This document shows, piece by piece, positions 1 through 12,181 of a stretch of DNA of 64,000 nucleotides. The DNA is taken from positions 11,087,001-11,151,000 of the forward strand of contig CM020509.1 in the NCBI GenBank assembly GCA_009823395.1, read 5' to 3'. Each line of letters opens with the position of its first letter. The first letter of the stretch is position 1. The DNA comes from Thamnaconus septentrionalis (taxonomy: Eukaryota > Chordata > Actinopteri > Tetraodontiformes > Monacanthidae). Below the pieces are notes generated by a model. The model did no database searches. It worked only from the letters and a program-made list of their open reading frames with translations, and was not told the DNA's origin. Made by a program: the position numbers and the translations under genes.

Positions 1-87
<87 letters not shown>
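1..87. repeat. (CA)n microsatellite running off the left edge
   Basis: An uninterrupted CA dinucleotide array occupies the first 87 bases, so its full length is unknown. Confidence 0.99.
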
Positions 88-89
<2 letters not shown>

Positions 90-706
90 TAACCTGCTGT
101 GCATCTTCCTATTCATCAGCCTCCTCCGCAGGTGCTCTGAAATCACGGCGTCGGCTCAGTGCTCAAGTGAAGGGCTGCGTTCGGAGCAACTGCAGCAAAA
201 TTAAAAGTCTCTGTGTCAAAAAAAGAAAATCTCTGCAGCTGCCGCCGGCGGGAAAAAGCAGACTTGAAATAAAACCCCAGATTTAAATAGTGGGGAAAGG
301 AACGCAGAGGAGTGTAGCCAAGGCAACATTACTGCTCATATTTCTAATCACGATGGCACAATGTGGCCGCCATCACAATACGGGACGTGATTAATCAGCG
401 CGAGATTGCGGCTGACATTTAAGTGGAGCCCATTTGGTGTCAGGCCAGCGGTTATCTTGTGGGATTAATAAAAGGCATTAGAGTGTCAGGTTGACAGTGG
501 CGCGCAAGGAAGACAAAATGCTGACATGATAAGCGTGTGAATGAGTCTTAATTAACTCGATGTGGGACTTTATTATAAAAACATGTCTCACACAGGCAGA
601 TTATTCATCCTTTTAGACTAGAGGTAAAATAAATCCTGCTGTTCTTGAGTTGGAGGATTACACACATGAGTACCAGTATTGGCGTCCATTGTGGTCCCAT
701 GATGCA

Positions 707-881
707 TAGATGGATGGATGGATGGATGGATGGATGGATAAATAGATAGATACTGTAGATCGATAGGTAGCTAGCTAGCCAGCTAGCTAGCTAGCTAGCT
801 AGATAGACAGATAGATAGATACTGTAAATAGACCGGCAGCTAGCTAGCTAGCTAGCTAGATGGATAGATGGATAGATAGAT
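707..881. repeat. compound tetranucleotide repeat (GATG, GATA, TAGC) with a duplicated module
   Basis: GATG units are followed by GATA units, then TAGC units. The order ATAGATACTGTA, short spacer, TAGC run occurs twice (from about 745 and 815), so the tract grew by duplication of a larger module. TAGC runs are self-complementary and can fold on themselves. Confidence 0.95.
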
Positions 882-1010
882 TCGGTGGCTGATTCTTTGA
901 CTCTCTGTCACATTTTTAAATCAACCTACAACAGTGCAAACTTGTGATTTTCAGTTCTGCCTTGTGGTTTTGAGTTTGCTGCCCAACTACATGAGCCGGC
1001 CAGTAGGTCT

Positions 1011-1030
1011 GCGTGTGTGTGTGTGTGTGT
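1011..1030. repeat. (GT)n microsatellite
   Basis: About ten uninterrupted GT units. Confidence 0.9.
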
Positions 1031-2551
1031 ACTGTATAGGTGTGTGAGCGCCCTAACAGCGCTGCAAGGCGTTTTCAAATTTCTAACAGCTGCAACCATC
1101 AAGCACCTCTCACACTGGGGCCAGAGGCTCATCCATAATTCATTCTCACTGATGTAATAAACACAACCTACTGATACTTGTAAAGAAATATGTGAATCTT
1201 ACATAAAAACTGAATATAGTTTCACATTGATTAGACACCGATATCATGGCGGAGATGTAAAAATAAGCCCCTGATTTGAATCATGCACTCCGAGGGGAGA
1301 AGGTGGAATTCGCAGATTCATGAAGAACACAATGAAAGAGTTTCCACCCCGACGCTGCAGTGCAAATATAACAGCAGGTAAGATGAGAATGTGACACAGA
1401 GGATTAGGCGGCGCTACAGTCGTCTCCGCCGAGCTGATTCATATTCTGCGCGCAGCGGGATCGACTTCAGTGTACATAGGAGCCAGACAGGCCTCTGCTA
1501 ATGACTTAAAGCTCATTGTTTAATCTGGAGACATGTCTTGATATCGAAATCCACCCGCTGCCTCTGTGATGTTTCCCTTCCCTGTTCTCCAGCACTCCTT
1601 TCACACTCGGGCTCAAACTGTTAGCGGTGAAGTCCCCCCCACCCCCTCACCTGAAAGCTGTTCCGCCGCCTCCTGCTTTGACAGGGCTTATTCCACACGC
1701 GGCGTGTGTGTGCGTGCGCGCGTTGGCGCGTCAGGAGGACGCGTGAGTGCAGCGGCTCAAGACTTAGCGAGGAGCGGCGTTGTTAAAAAACAAACAAAAA
1801 CAGTGAACCAGATACATCACAGTTAGTCTCTGCGTGTCAACCCGGCTTCAAGGAGCTCGGCGCAACTACTTCCTGAGTGTGTGGGGAGAGCGAGAGAGAG
1901 GGAGAGAGAGAGAGAAAGGATGGGAAGGGGTGCAGCAGAGAAAGTGGAAAGACTGACGATCGTCAGATCAGATCCGTCAAGTCGGAGGGCGAATTCACAG
2001 GAAAGACGCGTTTAAAGGGGGAAAAACAAACCAAAACAAAAGGAGAAGTTGGCAAAGTTTCCTCACTTCCAAGGGCACCAGCCTGAGGAGGGATTATATA
2101 AGCCGGAGGGAGGCGGATCCCCTGGAAAATACACGGAAATCTACTCCAAACTCGTACGGTGGCACAAAACAAGCGCGCCCGACTCCTTCGAGACGGCCAC
2201 TTGCACCGGAGTGGAGAAACACACACAGCCGGCCGGCGGGAGCATATTATCACATTTAGGAAACATCAGCCTCTTTTTTCCCTCTGTGTTAACATCTCGT
2301 CTTTGTGGGAGGGGTTGGATACGGCCAGCGAGGCAGAAGTCACTGCTGAACAAATGCCAGCTGGATGTGGCAGAGGAACAAGCGAGGAGGAGCTCTAAAG
2401 AGATAAAGGTGCACATGCGGCTGGAACGGCTGATCTTGACACATTTTCCCGTCTTAATGTTTTATCACAGGGAATAAAAGGAGCGTGCGGAACGTGTTTG
2501 AAGTGCGGAAGCATTTGTTCGGGTTCAGTTTCATTTCAGCAGCGTCACTAG

Positions 2552-3041
2552 CTGTGTTTCCATGACAGGTTTTTTGCAAAATAAAAGCAATATTTCTAAA
2601 ATTTCGACAAAGTCCAATTGAGATTTGCAGGTGTTTCCACTGAATGGTGCGAGGCGCACGAGCCGGAATTCTCGGAAAATTTGTCCTGCAAAACTTACGA
2701 GAATTACGTTTGCTTTTGTTTGTTTACGTTTGTTTGCCGTCAAAGAATGGTTGTTATATTTTCTCTTTGATTACTTGTTAAATAATCCGTCTCCTCCTCT
2801 GTCCAAACACAACGCGCCAGTTTCACCAGAAGCGAACAGGTCACATGACCACTCACGTCACGTCCGCTGATGCGTCAATGTCAATATTCCTTTCTATCAC
2901 TACGCCTGAAAAACAACCTCATGAGAGCGTTAAAATCTTTTAGTAATATTTGAGAGGTTTTTGAAGTTTAGGTGTTTCCATGACCAGTTTTTCATTGCGA
3001 TATTTAGCTTTAGTGCAATTCTAGGGGGAATGGAAACGCAG
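2552..3041. mobile_element. MITE-like element with short inverted ends
   Basis: The left end CTGTGTTTCCAT (2552-2563) and the reverse complement of the right end CTGCGTTTCCAT (3041-3030) form a 12-bp inverted repeat with one mismatch. The segment around 2971-3010 (GTGTTTCCATGACCAG, then CGATATTT) is a diverged direct copy of the left end (GTGTTTCCATGACAGG, then CAATATTT), and a third GTGTTTCCA lies near 2632. About 490 bp with no transposase coding suggests a non-autonomous DNA transposon. The family was not named and no clear target duplication was found. Confidence 0.5.
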
Positions 3042-3120
3042 GACGAAGCCGCACTTCTACTCTATCCGTTGTCCTTTGCTGATGAGCGGCCATCAATTCA
3101 CCCAAACCCAACACTGGAGA

Positions 3121-3205
3121 CGTTTCTCTCCCTCCTTGTCTCTCTCCTCCTTGTCTCTCTCCCTCCTTGCCTCCCTCCCTCTCTCTCCGTCTCTCTCCCC
3201 CTCCC
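3121..3205. repeat. CT-rich minisatellite
   Basis: Several imperfect copies of a unit of roughly 20 bases built from TCTCTC and CCTCCTTG blocks. Confidence 0.7.
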
Positions 3206-4344
3206 CTTCCAAGACAAAGACATCCTACACGCTGGCGAGCCGACGCATCTTTTTTTGCGCGCGAGGAGAAGATAACTCCCCGGGAGAGAAGCCCGGGAGA
3301 GAGCGGCGCTGCATCGCTGCCGTTCGCGCTGACACACTGAAGGCTGATTCACAGTGCGTTTGATCACATCTTTGGCACCGATACAATATGATGCAAACAA
3401 GGAGGAGAGGAATCCAGGTCAGGCTCAAAGCCCCCTTCAGAGATTTCACACTTTACTCAAACTTCTCTCACTCCTCCCAGATCTCCCCTCGTTTTCTCCT
3501 CCTCCTTCTCTTCCTGCCTCGCTCGCTCATTTGCTGTACGTGTTATGTTGCATTATTGCCGAGTGTTTCTCATACCTCTCGTGCGTCTTGGTCGAAGGAC
3601 CAGCGGCTGTCGTGCCGAAATCCTTCACTCCTTCCGATTTCTTTTTCTCACTTTCTTTTTTTTTTTAATAAAACCTCTTTTTGCTTTGTTATTCTTCTCA
3701 AATGTGTCCCGTCTTCTATCCCCCTGCTTCAATTTCATCCCACTTGACATTAAGAGCGATATTGGAATTGGAACCGCCTAGAATACGATGCCTAATCCAC
3801 CTGCCAACAATCAAAGTGAGCTCCAAACATGTACAATAGGCAGGCAGGAGAGAATGGCTTCTTTAATAAGATGTTGCCCCCCGCTTCTAATTTCACTTTT
3901 TGATGAATACGTGTTGAGAACCAGTTAGTCTGTTGTTGTTCGTCGCGCCGACGCAAGACGGCCCGCCAACGGCCATGTCAGCACTTAATGAATCGCGCAG
4001 CAATCGTTTAACTTCAGCCGGTCCAGCGGCTGCTCGAGTTGCTTTTCTGAAGTGACTCGGAGAAAATGGAGTCAGGCCCCGTTAATCAGAAATGAATTGC
4101 GGAGCAGAGTGGCGGCGCCGCCGTGGAGGGTTTGGCCTCCGCTGTTCATTAAAAGACAAATTTCACAGGGCGATGACAGTGTCTGTTCGCAGTGAGCATG
4201 TTCATTTAGAGTGCGCCCAGTGAAAAATGTTCACAGCAGCAAAGCCTGAAGTTTAATCGAGAGTCCACCAGAGGGCAGACGTCAAGGTTTTCCTGCCATC
4301 ACACCAGCAACTATTTGAGTCCAGGAAAGTTTCTAAGTCAAAGA

Positions 4345-5080
4345 CGCTTTCAATGCAAACATCCGAGCAGCCACGTGACTCCGTGCCTCTGGGAACATCG
4401 ACATGATCAGACTGGGGAAGAAAAGAGGACTTAAGTGACTGGGACAGCGGCGTGACTCTTGGTGCCAGACGGGCTGGTCTGAGTATTTCACAGGCTGTTG
4501 TTCTACTGGGATTTTCACATCATCACAACCATTTCTGGGGTTCACAGAGAATGGTCTCGAAAAGTGAAAATATCCACCGAGGCCAGAGGTCGGAGGAGGA
4601 GAGGTTGACTGAGATGGGAGATGGCAGAACCCCAAACGACCTCCTGTTACTGCAGAGCCACGTGAGAATGTGCCTTGATTTCTGAATTTGGGATAAACAA
4701 CAACCAGTCATAAGTTGATTCTGCCTCATTTGAACAATTCACTGAACACTTTAGACCAACCAAACACTATTTACATAACCAAGACGTCTTGATGCCAAGA
4801 TCTCCTGATGGCTCCAACTGGTTTCCTGAACATGACAATGCCATTGGTTGACTGGATCCCACTGGCCTGCACAGTTACAGGAACTAAATCCAAAGAGCAC
4901 CCTGGGGTGTGTAACAACAGGAGAAAACGGCCGACAAATCTGCAGCAACTAAACGGCTCAATATGTGAGTCAATGTGGAACAAAAGCCACGAGGGAAGCA
5001 GCACCTTGTTGGATCTGTGCTGTGAAGAATGATGGCAGTTCTGAAGGTACCAGATAAATTGGCCCGGACAGTGTTTCTGC
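4345..5080 (+). mobile_element. Tc1/mariner relic, internally deleted transposase
   Basis: The left part, about 4403-4660, carries a damaged transposase N-terminus (readable piece LGARRAGLSISQAVVLLGFS), matching the helix-turn-helix DNA-binding region typical of fish Tc1-like elements. The right part, about 4820-5065, matches the transposase C-terminus: pieces such as WFLNMTM and PTNLQQL are readable across several frames. The catalytic core between them is missing, and there are frameshifts and stops, so the copy is non-functional. A terminal inverted repeat was not delimited. Recognition is from remembered family consensus, so the boundaries are approximate. Confidence 0.8.
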
Positions 5081-5388
5081 TCGTGGACAGACGTTGCTAT
5101 CTGCCCTGAGAGGAACATATTTCTTGTATGGGTGGGCAGCAGGGATCAGACAGTGTGAAGATCAAACAGTGACCTCAAAGAGAAAAATCATAACAATGAT
5201 TGCAGCAGAGGTCCCTGGGAGTGGCCAGACCACAGAGGAGAGGCCATCCCAACGTTTGAAGTTGTCTCAATGAAATAACAGCCTTTGTAAAGCTTGGAGG
5301 GGTGGACGGCATGAGAGCCACTCCAGTTCATTGTCGCTTCTCAAGTCTGGCTTTGAGTTACACTGGCTGGAGAGCCAATCATGACCAA

Positions 5389-5430
5389 GAGGAGGAAGAG
5401 GAGGAGGAGGAGGAGGAGAAGGAGGAGGGC
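5389..5430. repeat. (GAG)n trinucleotide repeat
   Basis: Imperfect GAG/GGA units, purine only, within the mid2 intron. Confidence 0.85.
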
Positions 5431-6227
5431 CGAATCTGTTGTTCTTTTATTTTCCACTTACTGGTTCCAATGTTGAGATGAGTCCGCACAAATCGGCTTT
5501 GGATTGTAAAGATTTTATAAAACAGGGATTTGGAGGCAGTACCAATGACAAATCTGCCACTCTGGGATGGTTCCCGCCCATATCTGTGCTCTTAACGTCA
5601 ATTTGCTTCACCACGACCCGACTGATTTTCCAATTTCGAGTCTTTCTGAAAGTGTGAGCGGGGCAGCGTCGGCGCCTGGAGGAACAGTAAGCTGATTTAT
5701 TGGGTGAACAATAAAAAATGACGGAGGAGGAGCGGGAGACTATAAACCATATGAAGACCAGACAAAGTGGAGGAGGAGGGGTCAGTGTGTTGTCCCTCAG
5801 CGAGTCGGGGAGTTTTAAAGTGGATCAGAAGTGGAAGGAAGAACAGGAGGACGCTCACAATCGATGACAGCGGCAGATTTGTCACTTGGGTGTTAACGCA
5901 CTTCCCCTCTAAGTTATTTATAGCAAATAAAAAAAAAGTGAAACCGCAGCTCCTCTTGAGATTATTTCCGAAGCTTCATGCATTCATATTGCTGGATATG
6001 AGGCTCAACAAGCTTAGGCTAAGATCCGGGGGGGTATTTTTGAAACAGGGAAGATTTTCCCAACAAATCTGAGCTCCAGCAGCGACGTCCACCCTGCTGA
6101 AGCTCCTCCATCATAAGAATTCAAAGCAGCTGCGCGGCTTCCAGCATGCGCTTGACCCGAAACTTTGCAACAAAACAGAGAGCTTAGCAGCTGCCAAGCA
6201 AACATGCTAACTGTGCCCCTCAGTCTA

Positions 6228-6338
<111 letters not shown>

Positions 6339-6690
6339 TTAGGAAAAGAAAAAAACAAAAATGAGTCAACGAGAATGTTGATCAATGGAAACCGTCAGGG
6401 TGTATAATTGAACTGCATGCACATTTTTCCGTAAACACATGTTAAATATTAGGATCTAGAAAGCAGGACATCCCACTGGTGTGTTTTGTTTTTTCATGAT
6501 TATACTGATGTCTCATATCTTGTGATCTCACTCAGGAACATCATTCATTTTCACGACACAAAAAAGAAACGTAACTTCAATTAGTCAGTCTTTGCTTCTC
6601 TGTCTGGCCACAATATAATTTGGCTATTTTTTTGTCCTTACAAAAACACTGTGATTGTGTAGGACTGCAGTTGGAAAAGTTTACAGTTAA

Positions 6691-6709
6691 AAAAAAATGA
6701 TAATAATGA
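6691..6709 (+). repeat. left target-site duplication of the L2-type insertion
   Basis: This A-rich 19-mer ending TGATAATAATGA is repeated exactly at 6831-6849, and identity ends on both sides (A versus T upstream, G versus A downstream). Confidence 0.9.
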
Positions 6710-6830
6710 GCCCTGCGATGAACTGGCGACTTGTCCAGGGTGTACCCTGCCTTCGCCCTAAGACAGCTGGGATAGGCTCCAGCAGACCCCCGTGACCCTG
6801 AACAGGAATCAGCGGGTAAAGAAGATGAAT
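6710..6830 (+). mobile_element. 5'-truncated L2-type LINE/SINE tail in a perfect 19-bp target duplication
   Basis: The 121-bp insert carries the tail common in teleost L2-clade LINEs and the SINEs they mobilise: CCTGCGATGAACTGGCGAC, GTCCAGGGTGTACCCTGCC, AGCTGGGATAGGCTCCAGC and an AATGAAT-like 3' end. It is flanked by identical 19-nt sequences at 6691-6709 and 6831-6849, the mark of target-primed reverse transcription. The duplications are still perfect, so the insertion is fairly recent. It sits in the mid2 intron about 375 bp upstream of the acceptor of the second coding exon, antisense to the gene. Confidence 0.9.
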
Positions 6831-6849
6831 AAAAAAATGATAATAATGA
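6831..6849 (+). repeat. right target-site duplication of the L2-type insertion
   Basis: This is an exact copy of 6691-6709 lying directly after the ATGAAT end of the insert. Confidence 0.9.
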
Positions 6850-7159
6850 AAAGACTTATGAATTATGTTATTTTACGTTATGTGTGAATGGGATGCTATA
6901 TCACCCATATTAAGAGAGAAAATAAAATATTATGGCAAAAAATAAGAAATGATAAAATAAAGATTTTTTTGTGCATTTTAAAACAAATATGCTGATATAT
7001 TTATAGACCCCAAATCTCTTGAGACTAAACAATTTATTGCTGCTTATATGGAAGACAAATTAAAAGTTCAAATGAAGTCGTAAAGCCTTGTGCTCCTGCT
7101 GTTTTAAACGTTCAGCAATTTAACTTCCTGATCTCCTGCGTTAGTCGAGTCAAGCCAAA

Positions 7160-7203
7160 CACACACACGCACACGCACCCACACACACACGCACACACAC
7201 ACA
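7160..7203. repeat. (CA)n imperfect microsatellite
   Basis: CA units interrupted by single G and C substitutions, which suggests an older array. Confidence 0.9.
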
Positions 7204-7358
7204 GCAACAAGCAACCGACAGGATCTCTCGAAAATCAAACCGATCCACTTCTACCGGCAATTTCGCTGATCAAACACTCAATTACCATCCGTTTGTTTGA
7301 TGTGAAATAAAAGGCGCACACACGTGCGTACAAAGCGTGGCAAAACACAAACATTGCA

Positions 7359-7396
7359 GAGAGAGGGAGAGAGAGAAAGAGAGAGAGAGAGAGATA
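7359..7396. repeat. (GA)n microsatellite
   Basis: GA units interrupted by GGGA and AAAG. Confidence 0.9.
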
Positions 7397-7844
7397 TGAA
7401 AACATGGAAACAAGCAAACGGCGTGCCTGAAATAGAACTGGGACGCTGAAAGGAAGAAGCAGAAGGAAAAAAAACAAAACAAAACAAAACAAAAAAAAAA
7501 AAAAAGACGACGACGGTGGTGGCGGCGGCGGCGGCGTCGAGCATCAAAAACAAGTGGGGCAGTTGCAGCTGCGGCGGAACAAAGCAGCGGACAGGCGGCG
7601 GGCGTTTGAAGTTGCTCGGCTCATGCAAGTGAAAGGGAGACGAGCAGCTGGCCTCCACTCTGACTGACTGACTGACTGACTGTGCGTCCCTGTCTGTCTG
7701 TTGGTCACCCTCCTGCTCCCTGACCTTTGACCCCCCCCTCGCCGCCACGGTTTGTCTGTGTGAGCTGATGCTCCATTATTTATCTCCCTCCTTTGCTACC
7801 TCCATGCATCCCTGTCTCATCTACCCGGATGTCTCCGGGGTCCG

Positions 7845-7935
7845 GGGAGAGCGGGTGGGTGGGGGAGGGGGGTGGTGATGGGGGAGGAGGGACGGGAGGA
7901 GGGTTAGGAGAAGGGAGGGAGGCGGGGGGGTCGGG
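7845..7935 (+). repeat. G-rich tract with many G-runs (possible quadruplex)
   Basis: At least eight runs of three or more G separated by short spacers, enough for a G-quadruplex on the plus strand. On the transcribed mid2 RNA this appears as a C-rich tract. Confidence 0.75.
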
Positions 7936-8031
7936 TAAAAGGCAGCCAGGGAAAACTCACCGCGGCGCTTGTCTTTGAAGCCTCCATTACTGCATCTGAC
8001 ACTCTGCCCGGGCTCACCTGATAAGCCTACG

Positions 8032-8032
<1 letters not shown>

Positions 8033-8112
<80 letters not shown>
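8033..8112. repeat. (CA)40 microsatellite
   Basis: Eighty uninterrupted bases of alternating A and C, the longest pure dinucleotide array wholly inside the window. It lies about 100 bases right of the G-rich tract. Confidence 0.99.
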
Positions 8113-8114
<2 letters not shown>

Positions 8115-11100
8115 GCATGAGTGCACGAAACAAAACAAAAAAAAATATATAAGCACACACAAGACAGAGGCCTGGTGGCACGACATCGACCGCAACCACA
8201 GCGTACAGTGACGGAGGAGGAGAGCCGAACACCTTCAGCACGTCTCGTTAATTAAATATCATTATTATTAACTCAGACACGCTGCTGCGATTACACCAGC
8301 CGGAAAAGAGTGAACATTCAGGTTATTGTGCCACTGAGCGGTCTCTGAGCGGTCTGTGCTGTCTGCCTCTCCTTCCAACTCTTTCCCAACTTTTTTGCAC
8401 AGGAAAATGTTCTTCCATTCGTTTCTCCTTCTTCTTCTTTTTTTTTTTCCAGCTACGCACGAGAAGCGAGCCGCAGCCAACGTCGGCTCACAGCCCACGG
8501 GGGGGAGGGGAGGGGGGGGGATATTTCGGAAGCGAGTGCACAGTGGGGACCGAACGAGCTCACAGTGGAAAGAGGAGAGGGAAAAAGGAAATCTATGAAT
8601 CCCAATGGAGACGGCAGCAGGAGACGACGGTGCTGTGCGTCGCAAAAAAACTGCTGAAAAACCTGAATTTTCACATCGTGCTTGTCAGGGTTGGACTCAT
8701 AGTGGAACTCTAATGCACATGCATGATAACCGATGCCATTAACACTCCTAGTTGTCTCACATGTGATCCCGGATGTTCAGAGGATGGCTCCCCTCTTTGC
8801 TTTTGCTCACATTTGCCTCCCCGACGGCTTCGGGAGCGTCAGCGCAAGGGAGCGTTTGTTGTGCGAGTGTGTTTTGAAGAGGAGGCTCGGCGAGAGGGGA
8901 CAGATGGGTCATTAATTAGCAAGCTGGAGATGCGGATGATTAATACATCAGAACACAGCTGCCTCCCAAGAGAGCGGCGAGAAACAAACTCCTCTGTCCT
9001 CCACACGTGCGTCCTTATGTGAGCGTCGCACGGCGTCTGGGCGAGGACGCCGCCACCGCCGCCGCCGCCGCTGCCGCACAGACGACATCTGCTCGAGCCT
9101 CCTCCGGCGCCGGGGCGAATGACCAGGCATAAGAAACAAGAACAAAAAAATTTCTGGTGCGTCTGTGCCAACGTGCCGCTGCCCGACTCGTGTCTGCGGC
9201 CCCTCAAGGCTGCGGCCCGGCAGGTACAGGCGAGTCGCAGACACAGAGCGGGGAGGCAAAAAAAAAAAAAGAGGGAAATGTCAACAACAGACTCATTAAA
9301 AACACACAGCAGACATCAAAGTGGAAACGGGAGGAGTAAAAAAAAAAAAGTGGATGGAGGGAAGCGATGATTAGGGGGAAACTGCCAGGAAATGTTGAGG
9401 ATACGGAGCGAAGAAGCAAAAAGTTCAGGCTGTGTGTTTTTTATGATATAATGGGCTTGAAAATGTTTTTTCTCTGTGAGCCTCAGTGATTTTCTTCGAT
9501 GAGATAAGATGTCAAGTGTTTCTGCGACAGGGCCTTTCATGGTCCGTCTGTGGTCATGTGATCCCGATGATGTGCAAAATTCAGATGTAAGTGAGGAGCA
9601 GCCGTGGCAGAGAAGGAAAGAGTTCAAGTTCAAAGACGAGAGCAGAAACTCAGGTTGGATATTAATCGCTACATAAAATGATTTAAATTCAGAGTCTCAG
9701 TTAAATGAATGACATTGAGTTCATCAGAAGGCCTTGTCTTCACTGAGCTACTTCACCAAGGTCCAACTGTGACTTTACTTTATTGTCCTTTGGCCATTTT
9801 ATTGTTTGCCTTTGTTTTTTTGTGCCTTTGTTGTAACTTTCATGTGCCGCAGCCTCTCTGGGCACAAAGTACACTTTTATTCCCAGTTGTGCTTGTTTTA
9901 ATAAAGATTAAATATGAATTCAAAAAAGGCCATTAAGTAGCCAAAATTACACATAAAACTTAAACAAAGTCACAAAAAGCCACAGCAAAAGGCCGCTGTG
10001 CAGCGTGCCGTTCCTCCCAGACACACACACAGACTGGAGAGCAACTCTAGTTTTCTTTACACTTTTCATCTTTATGAGCAACACTCTGGGTTGCTCACTA
10101 TTTCTTTTCATTTGCTCACTTCTTACTATATGGCTTTCTCCCACTATCTAGAAATGAGATGGACGGACATGTATGGATGGATTTAAATGGGAGAATTGTT
10201 GCAAGATTTGGAGTTCAATCATTGCTCAGCCCGTTTTCCATGTCTCTATGGTCTTATGATGTGAGATTTTGAAATCGTCAACACAGAAACGTACCACGAC
10301 ACATTTTGTGTACGCCGCCTCTTTCTAATTTGCAACTATCATTGCAATAAATAATAAATGTACAATTGATTGAAAATCTGCCAGAGGTGAGTGAAGGGAT
10401 CTCCAGGCGGCGCGAACTGCATCACACACGCGGGCTTGTCGGGCTCAGACGAAGCCATTAGCATCAGGTAATGCCCTTCAATCCCTGATTCAGCTTCCGG
10501 ATGTATGTGGCGCTGCAGGAGAGTGACCAGAGCCAGCGCCACAGAGACGGAGCGCCTTGATGGGATGGAAATAGAAAAGGAGTCTCGTGCTGAGGACCGA
10601 AGTCTGGCCTTCCCTGCAAATCAGCCTCCTGTCCCCCTTCGCCATCCTAACCCTCCCTCTACTGCGCGGCCACGTCTGCTTCCCTCCCCTTCTGTATCCT
10701 CCCTGATCCGTGTCTCGCTCCTCACGCTGTCCGTCTTGCCACAGTTAGCAAAAAGAAAACGAAAAAAAATGCACCCCCTGGCAGCCCATCATCTCGGGTT
10801 AGATCACCACCTACTCATTGTGTCGCTGGGTGACGGAGTCTCTCCCATTTCTTTTCTTAACAAAAAGGATGGTTCCCTATTTATACTGCAGTCGCTGCAG
10901 GGACTGGCGGGAGGCGTTTGGAAGAGAAAAGAAAACGGGTTTTCCCATGGGAGACCCGCGGATTTACTGAACTTGTATTCCAGTCAAGTTCGAGGCGGCT
11001 GCCGCGGCGCTTTGTCCTCCGAGTTTAGCAAATATTGTTCATCTTACAGTCAGAGCTATAATTACACTGAATTATGCCAGAGGAGAAAAAAAAAACCCTG

Positions 11101-12161
11101 CAGAAAAGAGACGTCACTCTGGGAATGAAATGCCAGTCAGGTGGAAACACCGACTGAAGTATCCATCATCTTTTTCATCACTGTTAAGGTGCTTTTGAAA
11201 TGTATCTGACGGAAGTCATTAAACTGTGATAGTATGACTTCTGACCTGAGGCACTGAATAAACCCACTATAGCTTTTCAACCACTTGAAACAATGCAAGA
11301 CTTTAATCTAAAGAAAGAAAATAATTTTCCACATCTTTCTGATCCTGGACTCCATTGGAGCAGCCAAGCATATCTGATTACCCTGCACACACACAAATGT
11401 TTGACATACGTAAAGGTAACTGTGCCATACGTGACATCACAAAGGGCTGGACAGCACTCTTTTTGAACAATGAAGCAAACGAAAGCAGTAAAGGAAGGAT
11501 GAACGTCACTGACAGGGTGGAGACACAGATTGCTGTAGGAAAAAAAAACTGTGAGTAAAACGGGACCTTTAAGGTTTGAAAGTCAAGGTAAAGACCAGTG
11601 CTAGTGAACTTTACCTTGACATTTATCCTTGACATTTGTTTGGCCATGGGGGAAAAATGTATACAAGACTCAGTGTACAAGACAGTCGTGGCATCGGCTG
11701 CATAGAGACGTTATATTGACCAGCCGCTGAACGTCTGAAACGAACCAAGACGCAATAAAGAGGACAGAAAAAAAAAAAAAAAATCATCCGGCACCACAAC
11801 AGAACATGGAATGGCCTGAGGCCAAGCACCCAACTTCAAAGGCTTTTTACTTTTAATTAATTCTTGATCATCTCCCATGCACAAGAGAAACAGAGGGAGA
11901 GACAGAGAAATGAAAGGCTCAGACACAGAGGCTGAGAATTAGCAGGAGATGGAGCGACGGAACAGGACAAGCTCACTTTACAGCTGTTGCTAACAGGCGG
12001 CTTCTCAGAGGCTGGACGTGCCAGTAACACAAGCCGTCTGGGAAAGCGTTCCTTTTTTTTTTTTTTTTTCCGTCTGAGGATAATATTCCATAGGGCCGAG
12101 CTCTGGAGGGGAGGCCACCAATTGTCACGGCGTATAACAAAGCAAAAAGTCCTGTTTGCAC

Positions 12162-12181
12162 CCCCCCCCCCCCGCCCCCCC
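12162..12181. repeat. C homopolymer tract
   Basis: A C run broken by a single G. Such a tract is prone to length errors in sequencing and may form a G-quadruplex on the minus strand. Confidence 0.9.

Noticed and set aside
1951..1964. 14-bp perfect palindrome CTGACGATCGTCAG
   Set aside because: Short palindromes of this size are expected by chance a few times in 64 kb, and no context supports a function.
7821..8241. ORFs coding for Cys-Val or Thr-His repeats
   Set aside because: They are translations of the (CA)40 array and carry no protein information.
10505..11128. 207-codon plus-strand ORF
   Set aside because: No recognisable domain, a low-complexity start, and it is intronic to mid2 on the opposite strand. 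It is probably chance.
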